Shown here one piece after another: positions 26,626 to 40,989 of a DNA stretch of 57,500 nucleotides. Origin of the DNA: Glandiceps talaboti (lineage: Eukaryota > Hemichordata > Enteropneusta > Spengelidae); assembly GCF_964340395.1 (NCBI RefSeq), contig NC_135552.1:7315994-7373493 (forward strand). The letters run 5' to 3'. Positions within the stretch are counted from its first letter, which is position 1. Each line of letters opens with the position of its first letter. Under the pieces are notes generated by a model. The model saw nothing but the letters and a program-made list of their open reading frames with translations. It was not told the origin of the DNA and ran no database searches. The position numbers were made by a program, and so were the translations under genes.

Positions 26626-27245
26626 TATTGCGCTCTTCCACTGCGGTATAGAGCAATGTCTTAGCAGATTGATACTCATCGAGTTATATATATATATATG
26701 TGTATATCTTAATATGATATTTTAGTCACTCACAGGCATTATATATGAAGTGTGTTCTCATTTGCTATACAATGTGCATGTATACATTGTATGTACATAT
26801 CAAAACTGCATATTATAATATCCTAAGATGAAACACATACATCTATATTAACCTTTTCAGGAATATCTCACAATTATAATGTGAATCCTGATGAGTCCTG
26901 TAACTATACAAATGAAATTGAAAAAAAAAACACTCATGGTGTTGTTGAGTTGCTAGTACACAATGCATACAAATGTACACGTAGTTGACTCTGAGTTGTA
27001 CATGTACAAGTGTGTCTATTGTAAGACTTTACTATTGTCAATACAATGGGGTTTATATAGAGTTAGATAAGATATACGTACTTGTGTGTACAGTTCTGTG
27101 CTATTGTACCATTTCTTAGACTCATTCAGTGAGTGTCTAAAGAACATACCATATTTATCAAAGGGGGAGAAGGGCTTATTAAAATATATGTCTAATGAAT
27201 AAATGTTAGAGATTACCTGTCATAAAATGAGGCTTGTGTTCTTGG

Positions 27246-27317
<72 letters not shown>

Positions 27318-27406
27318 GGCTGGCTGGCTGTCTGTCTGTCTGTCTGCCTGTTTGTCTGTCTACCAGTCTGTCTATCTATCTATCTATCTATCTGTGTTTG
27401 TTTGTT

Positions 27407-27449
<43 letters not shown>

Positions 27450-30400
27450 GTCATGTGCCATACATGTACATGTGTATGTGCAATGCATATGCATGTGTAC
27501 ATAGCATGTATACATGTGTGTGTACTTTACTGTATTAGATTAGAAATGGTCTCATGGTATGAATACATGTAACATATTTTCGCAGGAAGAGAATTGAAGA
27601 GAATCCTACAAGTTTGTCTTTTAGAAATTTCTACATGAGGATTTCTACACTTCGATAACCCTTTGCCTTCTTACATGTATTTTAAACCTGAATAATTTTT
27701 TGTATATTGATCACCATTATTTAGGAAATAGTTCTTGTAGCGTAACATCATCATATGTGTTTGTACCTGCACACATACCACATTTTGCAGTGGGGTGCAA
27801 ACAATCATTTTCATGAAATTGGGTGGTGTAGTCCAATCTCTTGAGATCTAACGATTTTGTGTATCAGTATCAGAGAGAAAATGGATTCAATTTGTGGTAT
27901 GAAATTGTTGTATTGTATTTCTCAAAGACATTAGCCAAAGTCATCTAGGAAATCTATCTGATTATCTTGATGTTTAGTGATCAGATAACATGATATCAGT
28001 TGTCATTATTACATATCAGGAAGTTATTTTGAAGTGGAGTTTATCAGTAATTGTTATTATCAACAGGAAATTATTTTGATTAAAGATAGTTTTTGGAAGT
28101 TGATATCAGGAAATGATTTTGTGAAGTTGATCTAGTCAAATCAGCATAGTTTACATTCTAAATTATCAATTTAGAAAATGTTAACAGCCTCGTAAACCCC
28201 GATATTAAATTAAAACAATCAAATTATGTTAAATATGTCCATAACTATATGCTCTAGCATCAATCATTATTACATTATAATTGACACCAGAATGGAAAAT
28301 TCCATGGGATTTATTTCATATATCATCATATATCATATCATATATCATATCATATCATATCATATCATATCATATCATATTGAACACATATTGCCTGGCC
28401 ATGAGGGCTATAGCACCCGTTTATTACACCTGAGGGACTGTGAGTTACCAGAATCACATGCTATTATATCAATAGCATGTGATTCTGGTAACTCACAGTC
28501 ACACGGGGGTAATGAACGGGTGCTATAGCCCGAATATAGGCCAGGCAATATGTGTTTTATAATATACCTCATGCTGTGAACTAATGTGGTGGCAGATGAC
28601 ATTGTCATTTTGACCTGCTGTGAATGCGCGGTGGTCACGTGACCATGTAAAAGTTGATGGAAATATTTCCCTAGGGAAATAGTCATTCTATTTTCCTATC
28701 ACGTGACTGATTCTAGCGAATCATGGCACAGCATTATCACTAGGTATATTATAACATTATATCATATCATATCATATCATATAAAATACAGCTTTGAAAG
28801 GCTAAAAGTAAAAGCCTTTTTAAAAGTATATGAGCTGATCAAGAGTCAAATGCCAGAAGAATAGAGTCAAATGTTCAAGAACTCACAATTTATTCATATT
28901 ATCCATACTCATATATTTACTTAAGAACAGAACATGAAATACTATATCATCTTGTTCTAATTGTTTGGAGCTACCTATCTCTCTACTATATTGATTTCAT
29001 TTTGAGAGTTATATCCTTGTAATGTATACATCTCAGGTTTGCTGTTGAGGATTTTTGCCAATCAGAGTCACTTGATTGATATTGATTTTGTTGTGAACTG
29101 TACAGTCCCAGTGTGTATTCAAGGTTTCATACTGCTGTAGGTTTTATGTGCAGCTGCAGCATGTCAGCAGCATGTCACTTTTAGGAATACTGAAAATAGT
29201 AGCAATGTCAGTCTAAAAAAAAGGTGATTTCCATGACAATATTGTGTACACTCAGACAACAAACACTATTATCCGAGATGTGACATATGACAGCTAACTA
29301 TATACATGTATATATCCTTTTTGTCGTGGGTTTGTGTCAATGAAATTAATAAATTTTCAAGTTAAATTCAGTAAAGATGAAATGAAATTATGTTGTAAAT
29401 GTCACCACAAATACAAATGTCAGATTTGAATGGTGATTCCTTTGACATTTTAATATACATTTGTACACTCAAACAACCAACGCTTCTTTCTAAGATGTAT
29501 ATGACGTAACAATCAGTGTGCTCTGAAAGCCAATTTGAAATGCCACTGACGCACACAATTTCTAGTGATGCACCAAAATTTGGAGTTCCCCTATCTCTTA
29601 ACTATGTGGTGATCAACTCACAAGAAATGCTAGTTTTTTCTCAGTTTGACTCACAACAACAAAATGTGACTATCATTAGAGGGTACACTGCGGAGATTAA
29701 TGTACAATACTTTTTGCAGTGATTTTAGGGCTTTTCAACTAATTCAATAGAGATAAAATGACATTATTTTACAAATGACACTATAAAAATAGTGAATCTA
29801 GCAATAGCATCGATGTCAGGTTAGAATGATGATTCCCATGACAATGTTCAAAGTGTAAGTGAGACATATGACAGTATTACATACATTTTTGTTGTAAACT
29901 TTGTGTCAGTATGTTAATGAAATTAAGAAATTTACAATTAATTCAATAAATGAAACAAATTATTTTACAAATAAAGTCATCAAAGTATATTGATGTAATG
30001 AAAAGTAATTACGACATGTGTTTAATTTAATTAGAAGCAAAATTGAGTTTCTGAGCAGGAAAACAACAAATTATTTAATGAAAAGAGAGATATACAAGCA
30101 CTTTCTATGGCTCAAACTCAAAGTGACACCTAGATAAATAATAGAAACTAATTATTGCTTCAGAGGTTTTAAGAAGCTGACCTCCTCCACAGTATTCAAG
30201 TGATATCTACATACATGCAGTGTTTTTATTATGGTGATGCTATTAATTATCTTGATAAAATCTATCTGTCCCATTTTAACAAGCTTATGTATATAATTGT
30301 GTACACATCAAAATTGTAATTCAAGGTATATCCGCACCCCCACCCTCACTCCACCCTCTCTCCTATTATCACCAGAGTTCCAAGCCACAGCAAAAACACT

Positions 30401-33400
30401 TTGTAGGTAGGTATATAATATTAATAAAATTTGATAAAGTGGTGATTAAAATGAATACAAGTTAACTCATGCAGTTACATGTAAGGGATATCATATAATG
30501 AATATGAGTCTACATTTCACTTGCACTCGACAACGCATTTTCAAAATACTATCACAGGCTAGACTACAAAATTAATTGATCCAGGGAAGTCAGTCAGAGA
30601 ATTACTCCACAGTAGACCACTAGGAATGCAAAGTGTTTTCAGTCTGTTAGGACATATGTAACTCAAGATGTGATCGAAATTCAGAACAAGCTTATTTAGT
30701 GACAATCATTGTTCAATACTTATACACCTTTACTACTACAGGGGTCAACATTTCCCATTAGAGTACTGTACAGTATTGTGCCGTAAGGTATCAACCATTT
30801 AAATCACCATACTGATCTCACAGGAGTTCTAAGGTACATTTAATTGTGTGTGTATTTAAGGAGTTTAGAGTATACAGGATTATGGAGCAATGTGATCCAG
30901 GTATTGAAAAAGGGTGTCAGATTTTGATCTGTTATCTCCCTCCCTCTCACTGCAGACGAATTCAATTTCTCAGAACCATCTTGTGTTGAATGGAGTAACT
31001 CAAATACTGATATTGCGTTGAACAGAAAACTGTAAATATACAGTGTTTCAGATTGTGTGATCAGTGTCAATCAATCAAGCTACATGTACTTGATCAGGAA
31101 CACTTTGGTCTAGAAAAAAGACACACATGCATTGCAGTATTAGATGTGGATGTAACTGTTGAGAAATAAGTGTGATAGTTCTTAATTATAACATAATTTT
31201 CCAAGAAATTAGCGTAGTAAGTATCTAGCATCTGACATGTACATGTATGGACCAGTAAACACAAAGAATTCCATGCACTCGTCCACAATGAAATAAATGA
31301 CATTCATCAGTGTGACAATCACAGTTCAGATTTTAAGCTACATAGTACATGTTACATGTACATGTACTAAGAAATGCACTTATAGCACTTACAGATACAT
31401 GTATATACAATCTGATTAAAATCTGATGTAGTGTACACTTCGCAATTTCTTTTTGGCTGTTACATTTACTGTTGCTTGTTCTTTTGTGAGCACTCATTAC
31501 ATACTGTACTTCTGACACAACACCATAGGTATTCCCAAGCCACACAAGAGCACTGAGTGAACTCACTCACTCAACCAATGCAAATGTGTAATACACCGAA
31601 ACATACCGGTACAGTACTTCAGAACATACTGTTTGAAAAGGACACAAGCACAGAGTGCAGACAACAAAGTTTATAGTTATTGTTTGATCATTCTTTCTTT
31701 CAATTTCAAACGATGAGTGTTACATTGTAAGACGGATTCTGATTGGTTACTCATAAGTATGAGATTGGGTTCTGGAAAACCTGTGGTATTGTGTCAGATG
31801 TATACACATGTAAAGATCTCAGTGCTCACAAAAGAACAAATGACAGTAAATGTAACAGCCAAAAAGAAATCGTGATGTGCACTCTACATGTACATTGGAT
31901 TTTAATCAGATAGATGAGTGTAGTACATGTACATCAAATCTCTTGTATTTTGTATAAGAGACAACTAATAGTATTTTAGCATTTAATTCAGACAAACATT
32001 ATATTACATGTAGAGAAAGAAGTATTCCTATAGACTGTAAGATATGTCATGTTGTTCAGTCAGCCCAATCAGGCTTCTCAACCTGCTGGCTAATACATGT
32101 AGCATGACATGAATGTAGTATATCTTACGGACTAGTATTCCTGCTCAGTACAATGTACTCAACAAAAGAGGAAGTTTTAACCTGATATATAGAACAATAT
32201 ATAGAACACGGAAGTTGTGCTGGCTGTGTACAATAGGTGAAAACACATACATGTACTGCACCCAGTTTGAGTCATGACAGTTGTGTTCGTGAATAAAGAT
32301 CAAGTGACTTTCAGGTTTATTTATTATGTATGCATGCATCAAGTAGCAGTCAATAGTCGGCTACTATGGTTACTACTTTCAACGACCAGTTCATATCTGG
32401 ATGGTTCCTTCATAGTAGTTACATCATACTTACTACAACTGTGATTTATTTCTGTTTGTTAAACTGCTAAGTGGTAGGAGAATATCCTGTTTTGTTGTGT
32501 TTATAGACATGAGCAGTTTCTTAAGTCATTGTTGACACTGAAGCTTTCTCTGAAGTATTATATACACGTACTTGGAACTATAAATTGAAAACAAATGTGA
32601 CGTTTCTATCCCTCTACTATGGACCTTGATCATGAAATATACTGTCCTATTGATTCTTGGAACTCATGAACAATATATATTCTCCATTATTATATATTTG
32701 TTTGTAGACATTTCCATCAATTAGTACTACCATAAAAATGGTTTCACATACATTAGAAATACATGAACATTATAAAAGTAATAATTAAGTTTCATATACA
32801 TGATTTTTAAACTTTACATAAAAATAACTGTACTCATGATGTTGAATACTGTCTTTTACTTCTTGCAAGCTTTATACTTGTAAGAGGCAGTGTTTTTTTT
32901 AAATGGCCATATGGATGAGGATTGGGTATTTATTTTGGACTTTTATTAATTTTATAAAACAATTTTATCATGGCGTCCTACATGTACTTGAAAAATCAAT
33001 GTGAAACAACATTGTCCAAGTCTGCGTTTATCATTAAATGCATTGCAAAAAGCCAAAAATGCGTACAGTTATTGTACGTACAATAACAAACATTTTACAC
33101 ATTTATTATGCTTTTGCAATTCATAGAACTACAAACAAGGACTTGGTATATGTTGTGTCACATTGATTTTTCAAGTAGGAAGTGATGATAAAATTGTTTT
33201 GTAAAAGAAATCTCCAAAATAAATATCCAATCCTCATCCATATGGCCACTTTAATGTGGCCGCTAGTACATTTGTGCAATATTTAAAATGCCACAAGCTG
33301 GGTTTACAAACCTTTTTTAATACTCGGCTGAAAATACTTACATAAAACGTTGATTAAACTATAATTATAGTATAATATTAATATCAATACATGCCTTCTA

Positions 33401-36400
33401 AGTTCTATGACATTGTAGTTGACTTCTGGCATTGTTAGAGCAATTGATTGCATAGTATGGATTTAATATCGATACATGCCTTCTAAGTTCTATGACATTG
33501 TAATTGACTACTGGCATTGTTACAGCAATTGATTGCATAGTATGGATTTAATATCGATACATGCCTTCTAAGTTCTATGACATTGCAGTTACCTTCTGGC
33601 ATTGTTAGAGCAATTGATTGCATAGTATGGATTTAATATCGATACATGCCTTCTAAGTTCTATGACATTGCAGTTACCTTCTGGCATTGTTAGAGCAATT
33701 GATTGCATAGTATGAATTTAATATCGATACATGCCTTCTAAGTTCTATGCCATTGCAGTTGCCTTCTGGCATTGTTAGAGCAATTGATTGCATATATAGT
33801 ATAGATTTAATATCGATACATGCCTTCTAAGTTCTATGCCATTGCAGTTGCCTTCTGGCATTGTTAGAGCAATTGATTGCATAGTATGGATTCCTCAACA
33901 GTCTTTAATATGTATAAAATAACTTCGTCGGATCGTTTATATGTTATATCTTAATACAAAAATGGACCCAGTTTGAGTTCAGTCAAGTGCAAGAGATAGC
34001 TACATGTATGTATGCTTTAGTACATAGAATACTACGAGCGACTTTTAAATATGCAGCGTAAAAGCCATAAATTTCACCCAAAATTGTATAACCTCAGCTT
34101 CTGTCCTCGTAAGTTAAAACATTAAAAGGAATACATGTATCACTAATATACCTTTCTGTCTTGTAGTTATGCGTGCAGTTGGCTTGGGTATTATACATTA
34201 TAATATACATATTACATACATAATACATATGATTTATTACTCATTTAGGGATTGACAACTCCTGACTGTTCAAAATAAAAAGCATCATTGTTTGTATTTG
34301 AATAGAGAAGAAAAAAACTAAAGGAAAACGCCTCTTGCTGACATTTGCTTTAATTTAGTTATTTCACATCATACAAAACTTTAACTCCGTTGCATTTCAG
34401 GTTAATGTCAGTCACTAACATTTTGAACTCAAATGTTTTTTGTTTGCTTTCTTTTCAGTCTGAAGAGCTTTCATTCAATTTTCCCTTTTATGGACACAAC
34501 TTGACATCTGTTGTCATAGCAACAGGAGGTAAGTCACCCTGACTATCAAAAAGATGAATGAACCAGGTAAAATGGTCTCAGAATTTGAATAGGATCAAAA
34601 AAAAAACATACTCCATGTTCAAACTTTAAAGTAGTTCTGTTTGTGTCTTGTACTCAACATGTTGTGAGGGCACAAGGATTGATATGTGTGTCTTTGCCTT
34701 CAACTTTACATTAACCAGTATTTGTTGAAAATGTTATTAGAACTTGCAGACACGCTGCTTTAAGTGGTGGTAATTTAATTTTTTCTGGCAGCATCTGATC
34801 GTCACAGACTTGTGAAGGTTACCTTACACTTTACAGTCTCCTGGACTGGGAATAATTGCTTTCAGACTTGTATTCCTTGTCTGCCAGGACTTGGGGAATG
34901 AAACCCATGGAAGCAATTTGTGTCTTCATCTATACAGGATTCCAGTAATGAGGATTAGAACATATATTGTAACTCAAAACCTGCACTAGCTGCAACTGGG
35001 ACAGTTTTTTTTTCAAATAACCAAATATGATATTTACTAGAAATTGGTCAGTTACTTATAAAAAAGACATTGTGTCTGTTAATGTTAATGTAATTAGTGG
35101 TCAATATTATCTGTAGGTATATATGTAGTGTAGTGATAAGTTTAAACCTTGAGAAAAAGCTTGGTTTTGAATTTGTCACCATGATAGAACTGTACTTAGT
35201 TGTAACTTGAGTATCATTTTTCAGTCAGACATCCACACAATATTCACTTAATCAGTGGTCGATATGATCCATGCGCAATACAGAAACGGGTTGAAATCCT
35301 GATCTCTGTTGAGGGCGCCGATTTTTGGATGCGAACCCAACAATTAATTTGATTTTATTTGATTTTATTTATCGTGTATACAGCCATAAATAATATGTTT
35401 ATCCATAGGTGATGCAATACTCTTTATGTGTATGATATTACGAGAAAATTATTGTACCTAAAATAAAACATTTTCAAAAAATATGTTCAGTTGCAGCTAG
35501 TGCAGCTTTAAAGCCCCAATCCCAGGTGTACATCACTTTAGTGTTCTGTTATCAGTGGAGACATATTAATGGAATTATGTAGTCCCGAGTATTTATTTGT
35601 TCAGAAACAATTCTAAAATTCTGTAGTTCTGCCAAAAGCACTGTTTTCCACACACCTATATTTTTCACTCCAGACTGAGTCGTTCAGATTAAATAATTTA
35701 GTACACACAATTTAGGTAGTCAGCACTCCGGTAGTGACAGACTGTAAGATAAGTCGTGTTGTTCAGTCTAATCAGGCTTCTTAACGATGAGTGCTGGCTG
35801 ATAGCGTGGCATGAATGCCTGTATATTGCAGACTAGATTAGTGAAACAGCAGAACTTGGGTAGTGAAAGGGCTATGTGTATACATAATGCCATTGATGAA
35901 AAATACTGAATAGAAATATCAAAAGTACATGATAGCTTATGATACAATGCATTTCAAGTCATGGATAATTTATATGTGTCTTAAAGTTAAAGGTGAAAAT
36001 AATGAGGAAAGATGCCATGAACAAATCATTTGAATTTTGTTGAAAAGGTGAATATTTATAGCTTTCATCCCCAAAAAAGTAATGTTGATTCATCTTTTCT
36101 ATTATATCATATTAACAGAAAAGATAAAAGTAAAACTTTGTTTGGTACCAACATCCAAAATAATACAACGCACTTCAGGATGCATTTAAAAAGATGTCTT
36201 TTAAACAGAGCACTCACAAAAAATATTATATTTCCAACAGGATGTCCGAGTCACTAACAGTAGCTCTTTATACTTTGTCAATTGTAGTAAGTATTTAAAC
36301 TTAGCCTTGAGCGCCATACGTCTTGCCCCAGGTGTGCTAGCATTGAATGATAAGAAAGTGCCAGATGTGTACATGTAGCTGTACTACACAGTAACACTAC

Positions 36401-39400
36401 ACCGTTACCAAGGTGATCAAATTATAGATGACTGATTCTCACAGCAATTGTTATTTATTTAAGTGAAAAGAGAGAATATTTCATATATTGTCAGTATGTT
36501 CTTATGTCGTATTATAGGCAAGTTGTATAATTGAGTTCGTTGATCAATAAATTATTTGGAAAAAAAAAAAAAATTGGTGCCTAAAATGAACATACAATAA
36601 CAAAAGCACTTTAATTATACATTTCAAAAATATGCTTAATTTACTTTTTGAATTCAATATGCCCCACTATGACTTTTTCATTATTATCATCATCATTATT
36701 ATTATTATTATTTTCAACAAAACTACTTTACAGATGAAATGATAAAATTTACTATAATCCTCTGACATTTTATAACCTTAGTAATTACAATATCCAGATA
36801 CTTATGGAAATTTCTACTCTCGTATACATCTATAGTCAAAACATTTCTGTGCAGCAAAGCCCAAATTTTCGTCAACATCGTCAGAGGTATACTTTACAAT
36901 AGGACGATGCCCAAGAGATGTTGGCGAAAATTTGGGACTCTCATCCGAGAAATGTTTTGACTATCATGCATGTGAGTAGAAATTTTCATGTAATTTAGTA
37001 ATTGTGAGTGAATCCAGAGTCCATGAACTTTCGTCCTTGTAGAATATTCAGGTTGCATGCAACTGAAAAACAGACTGATCACATGCACTAATAAGTATTC
37101 AGCTAGACAAATGGGGGGATATCATAATAAGTATTTCACTGCATCAGTAATGTAATGATCACAATATCCTTATTACGACAACCACTACTTAATGACTTGG
37201 TAATGTTGATAGTGGCAGACATGCAAATCCTTCAATATTTCTTGTGGAATTTAATACCGCTATTTTTGCTGAGAGCAATTTAGACGTAGAAGTTATAGAA
37301 CGTTTATTAGAAATAAACGCCAGGATGAACTAACCTTTGAGCCCAAAACCCTTCCAGGAGAAGTTTAGTTTTACTTTGTATAGGTTTTCAGTGAATTATA
37401 CATTAATTTGGTTTAATTAAATGAAGTGCCAGTATTTTAGGTAGGTACTGCTGTCAGTATCCATTCTGTATACTAATGGTGTACCGGTACATGTAAGGTA
37501 AAATAACTTGAGGCTTACAACTGTACATTTTAAGTGGTTCCCTTTTTCCTGAGAAGAAACTAAATGAGCTTATCAGGCCCTAGGATATGATAGCACTACT
37601 TTCCTTATCATGTTACACTAATCAAGTACTGTGGGAAATTACGTCCCTGGCATCGTTGATAGAATAGTTTGAAGATAATACCAGCATGTCAGTTAAAAGA
37701 TGAAACGTATGGGATGAATTTATGTATGCATACATAGATATTATATCCTGAAATATTGATGAAATTGGATCTGGGTGAATAATTCACATTGCATCACATG
37801 CTGTGCTGAATACATGTAGAGTTGTTATCCATGCAAAGAATGGCACAGATCCAGGGGTTTGCATAGTCTTGTAAATCTACTTTACAGTTGGTTCATTGTA
37901 CGGTATCTTAAAGCTTATACTTATTATAGGAGGTAGAATTTGCCATATCCAGAATTTTATTCCCTGAGGGGAAATCTCTCAAAGCATATTACCAGGATAT
38001 ATTTCTGGAGATAATTGGCATATTTTCATCTGGACAAACCTACACGTACACACTGTAGTTTTCTTGACCTGTCTGCAACCTCTGGTTGAGTTGGTAAAGG
38101 CTTAAATTATAAGTTGTCATTCAAAATTATATTGTTGTAATTAGCACTTGTTGATATTTCCATTATGAAAAAAAATAAATCAAAGCAGTGTACGATTTTT
38201 ACCCATGGTACTGAACTGTGATGGTAACTTTCAAAAAGGGTTATCCAACTCTGTTTTGTTGCTTGCATTTCTCCTCATAAATAATGAGTTGGTAAAAAAA
38301 AAGAAAAAAAAGTATGTGTATTTGATAATTGTCCAACTTTCATTAATAGTCTGGATGCCTTAGAAATCATGTAAATTGAAGTAAGGATACTGTATAAACT
38401 ACTTGGTCTTGATCGCTTTATTTACCTCTATTTCCGTATTCCTGTGTATATTGTTGTTCGTTTTCATTTTTGTTTTGTTCCAAAGAGGTGCTCACTCCCA
38501 GAAAATATAAAACAAACAACAATATATGAAGGAAGTAGAGGTACATACATGTAAAGCAATCTGTACTCCTACATCAGATTTTAGTTAGATTGAGTCTTAA
38601 ACATAAGTTAATTTCTGATCTGACCTTACTGTTTTGTTAATTTTTACAAAAGATTCTGTTGTCAGATTTAAGAAATATAGTCCCTGCAAATCAGTCCTGA
38701 GAAACAGAGAAATTATTTAATGCCTACATGTGTCTAATGGCCGCGGACAGCGGAATTATCCTTCTATTTCAAGTACAAAATATGACACTGTAAATTCCCT
38801 TCCTTTCCATTCTCGCAAACTAGAGCCATTATTTCTTCCACTACACTTCGAAATAAAACCAGTAGGGACCGACTCGTCAAGAATGGTACCATAAAACGGT
38901 CGTGGTTTGCGACGATGTTCCTTTTTTATTTACCATGGTTCAAAACCTGATGAATTCAGAATATCTTTGCATGTCTGATCACTTTCTGATCAATCCAATT
39001 AGCATTTTGTAACCTTTTGAAAAATTTGTATGTATTCAAGACATGCAGCAGTTTGTAATATGAATAATGCAAAGTATATTACATCGTCAATCCCAACATA
39101 ATTTAGACTCTGTCCATACAAGATTGATATGTCATACGTACTTACAAGTCCCGTCGTAAGTACTGAATATGCATTATTGCAATATGGTAATAATTTTTGC
39201 CGAGCACTCGTAGTTCAAATAAGATAGAAAATCAATCTGATAAAAAAAAATGTGATGTACCAATAGCACTGTAACTAGAATTCCTTCATTTTTCAGTACA
39301 TGTGTGTCCTTCTTTCATATGTCATAATTTGTTTTTGATTTTGTCAATCTGAGTACTAGAAATTACTGACAGGTGCTCAACTAGTGAGAACAACAAAGTC

Positions 39401-40923
39401 AAAACTGAATGACAATTTTAGCATACAAAGGAAATATATATGTAGGTATAAATAACAGAACTCTAGCCGTATATCTTTGTCAGACTGTAGTCTGATTGGA
39501 TGCAAAACATGTACATGTATCTTCTGTGTAAAAGGAAATATTTCTTAATACTTTGTAATGTAATTTTGTAATAGTGATAATAATAATATTAGTTTTTGTA
39601 TAGTGCCTTCCCACTTTGTACTCAAAGCACTTTACAATTATTACCTTTGGCACGGATCTATAGCGACACAACGGCACCTTATACTTCCTCAACTCCCTGG
39701 GGAGCATACAATCCATAACTACATGCATCTTTTAGGAGAGATGAAAGCTGTTCACTCTGAGTGAAATTAAAAATCAAAGTTGTACTGGTACAATCAAACG
39801 TTCATTATAACCACTAATTTAATATTTTGATTATTTTTTTTTAAATCAGGATTCTTGTACATGGGTTCATTCCTACACAAATGGTTGACAGCCACGCAAT
39901 ATATTGCTCCACTGATGGGTAATTTCAACCCCTCTATAAATGACTCAGCAACTATCAGATATGTTGATACAGGTAGGTCTTGCAATATTAATTTCGTAGA
40001 CTTAAGATTTATTTCTTAGAGTTGCATAATCAAGCCCTTTCTCAAAATGTCACTTTCTAGTCTATACTCTCTCAATAGCTATGACACCATCACGGTTGTC
40101 AATGGCAACAGGCATGTTAGTGATATAACTGCACAGTCCCATTATCACATTACCAGACACATTTTGTCAATGGAAATAAGCCATTTCCTAAGGTTGCCAT
40201 AGTGACCTAATGCATTAAAAAAAGCTTTTTGATAATGTGCAGAATTAGTTCTAATGTTATCCCTGGCAACATATCTGCAAACTCTTCAAGTTGTACATGT
40301 AGTGCATAAGCTCTCATTACTAAGGAGGTAGAGTATTCATAAAGCTAAATTCTAGCCAATTTTTCTATATTCAGTAAGAAAACCATGAATTGACAAATTT
40401 TTTCCCTGTTTCCCCTGTCATTTTCTGCCATTTACACGATGTCATTTCCAAATGAAAACACAACTATTTTGTTATGTTTCTGCCTACCGATGACACAATA
40501 CATTTACATGTACATGACAACAATGCACATAAAAACACAACAATTTCAAAACACTGCCCAAAGTGGATTGTTTTCCAAGTGATACATTATCATTCACAAA
40601 CAAACTCTGAGTAAATGGGTGAAAACTGAAAGATTTGAAAACAGAGTTTTGTAAATGACCGAAAATGCAACAAATTCGAAAATGCACATATTTGACGTCA
40701 GGAACGACCCCACTGATGATGTACATGTACTTACGTATGCACTTGAATCATTTTGTTAGAAGTTTACAAATGTATACAACAGTATTGTTTTCAAATTGTT
40801 CTGTTTTTGTTTGGTGTTTTCATGTAAATGTCAGTCTATCGTATAGACACTTGAAAATGCAGTAAAGCAAAATAATATAATTGATTTTGAGTGTTTTCAG
40901 TTCAAAATGTTATGTAAATGTAG

Positions 40924-40989
<66 letters not shown>

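Larger units (their letters stand above)
14061..34458. other. 20.4 kb intron between PLXDC exons b and c
   Basis: GT at 14061 and AG at 34457, phase 0. It holds two tandem-repeat-cored elements, the CArG array (17942), an orphan exon-like frame (19811), hAT-type MITEs, a CTGGTAATTGAGCC element, the hammerhead motif (26443), a TCTG microsatellite, a hairpin cluster (28383-28754) and other fold-backs. 16350-17900, 24900-26250 and 29700-31400 show only AT-rich sequence with no exon or clear repeat. In the 14270-14520 part, a repeat with GGGT(G)CAGACCC...AAAATCAATTTA is related to 35310-35515. Confidence 0.85.
34529..39849. other. 5.3 kb intron between PLXDC exons c and d
   Basis: Phase 1 intron. 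It contains a repeat related to 14295 (about 35310-35515), the 35739 element, an ATT microsatellite (36698-36711), two fold-backs (36831-36965, 38405-38602) and a SINE-like fragment near the 3' end (39581-39725). 36980-38400 and 38610-39570 show nothing recognisable; 38735-38935 is slightly richer in CpG than its surroundings. Confidence 0.8.

Noticed and set aside
26886-26925. CTGATGAGTCC at 26890 as a hammerhead core
   Set aside because: The GAAA that follows is at the wrong distance and there are no matching helix I or III arms.
27203-27572. Two open frames of 111-112 codons, Cys-Leu-Ser-Val rich
   Set aside because: They are the two readings of a (TCTG)n microsatellite, with no start context or domain.
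28226-28686. Frames of 92-100 codons on both strands sharing the peptide NSQS..CN/GN..RVL
   Set aside because: They are opposite readings of the same palindrome and share sequence only for that reason.
36860-36890. Minus-strand CTGACGA followed by GAAAA as a second hammerhead
   Set aside because: No pairing for helix II or III, GAAAA instead of GAAAC, and it is explained as one arm of the 36831-36965 hairpin.
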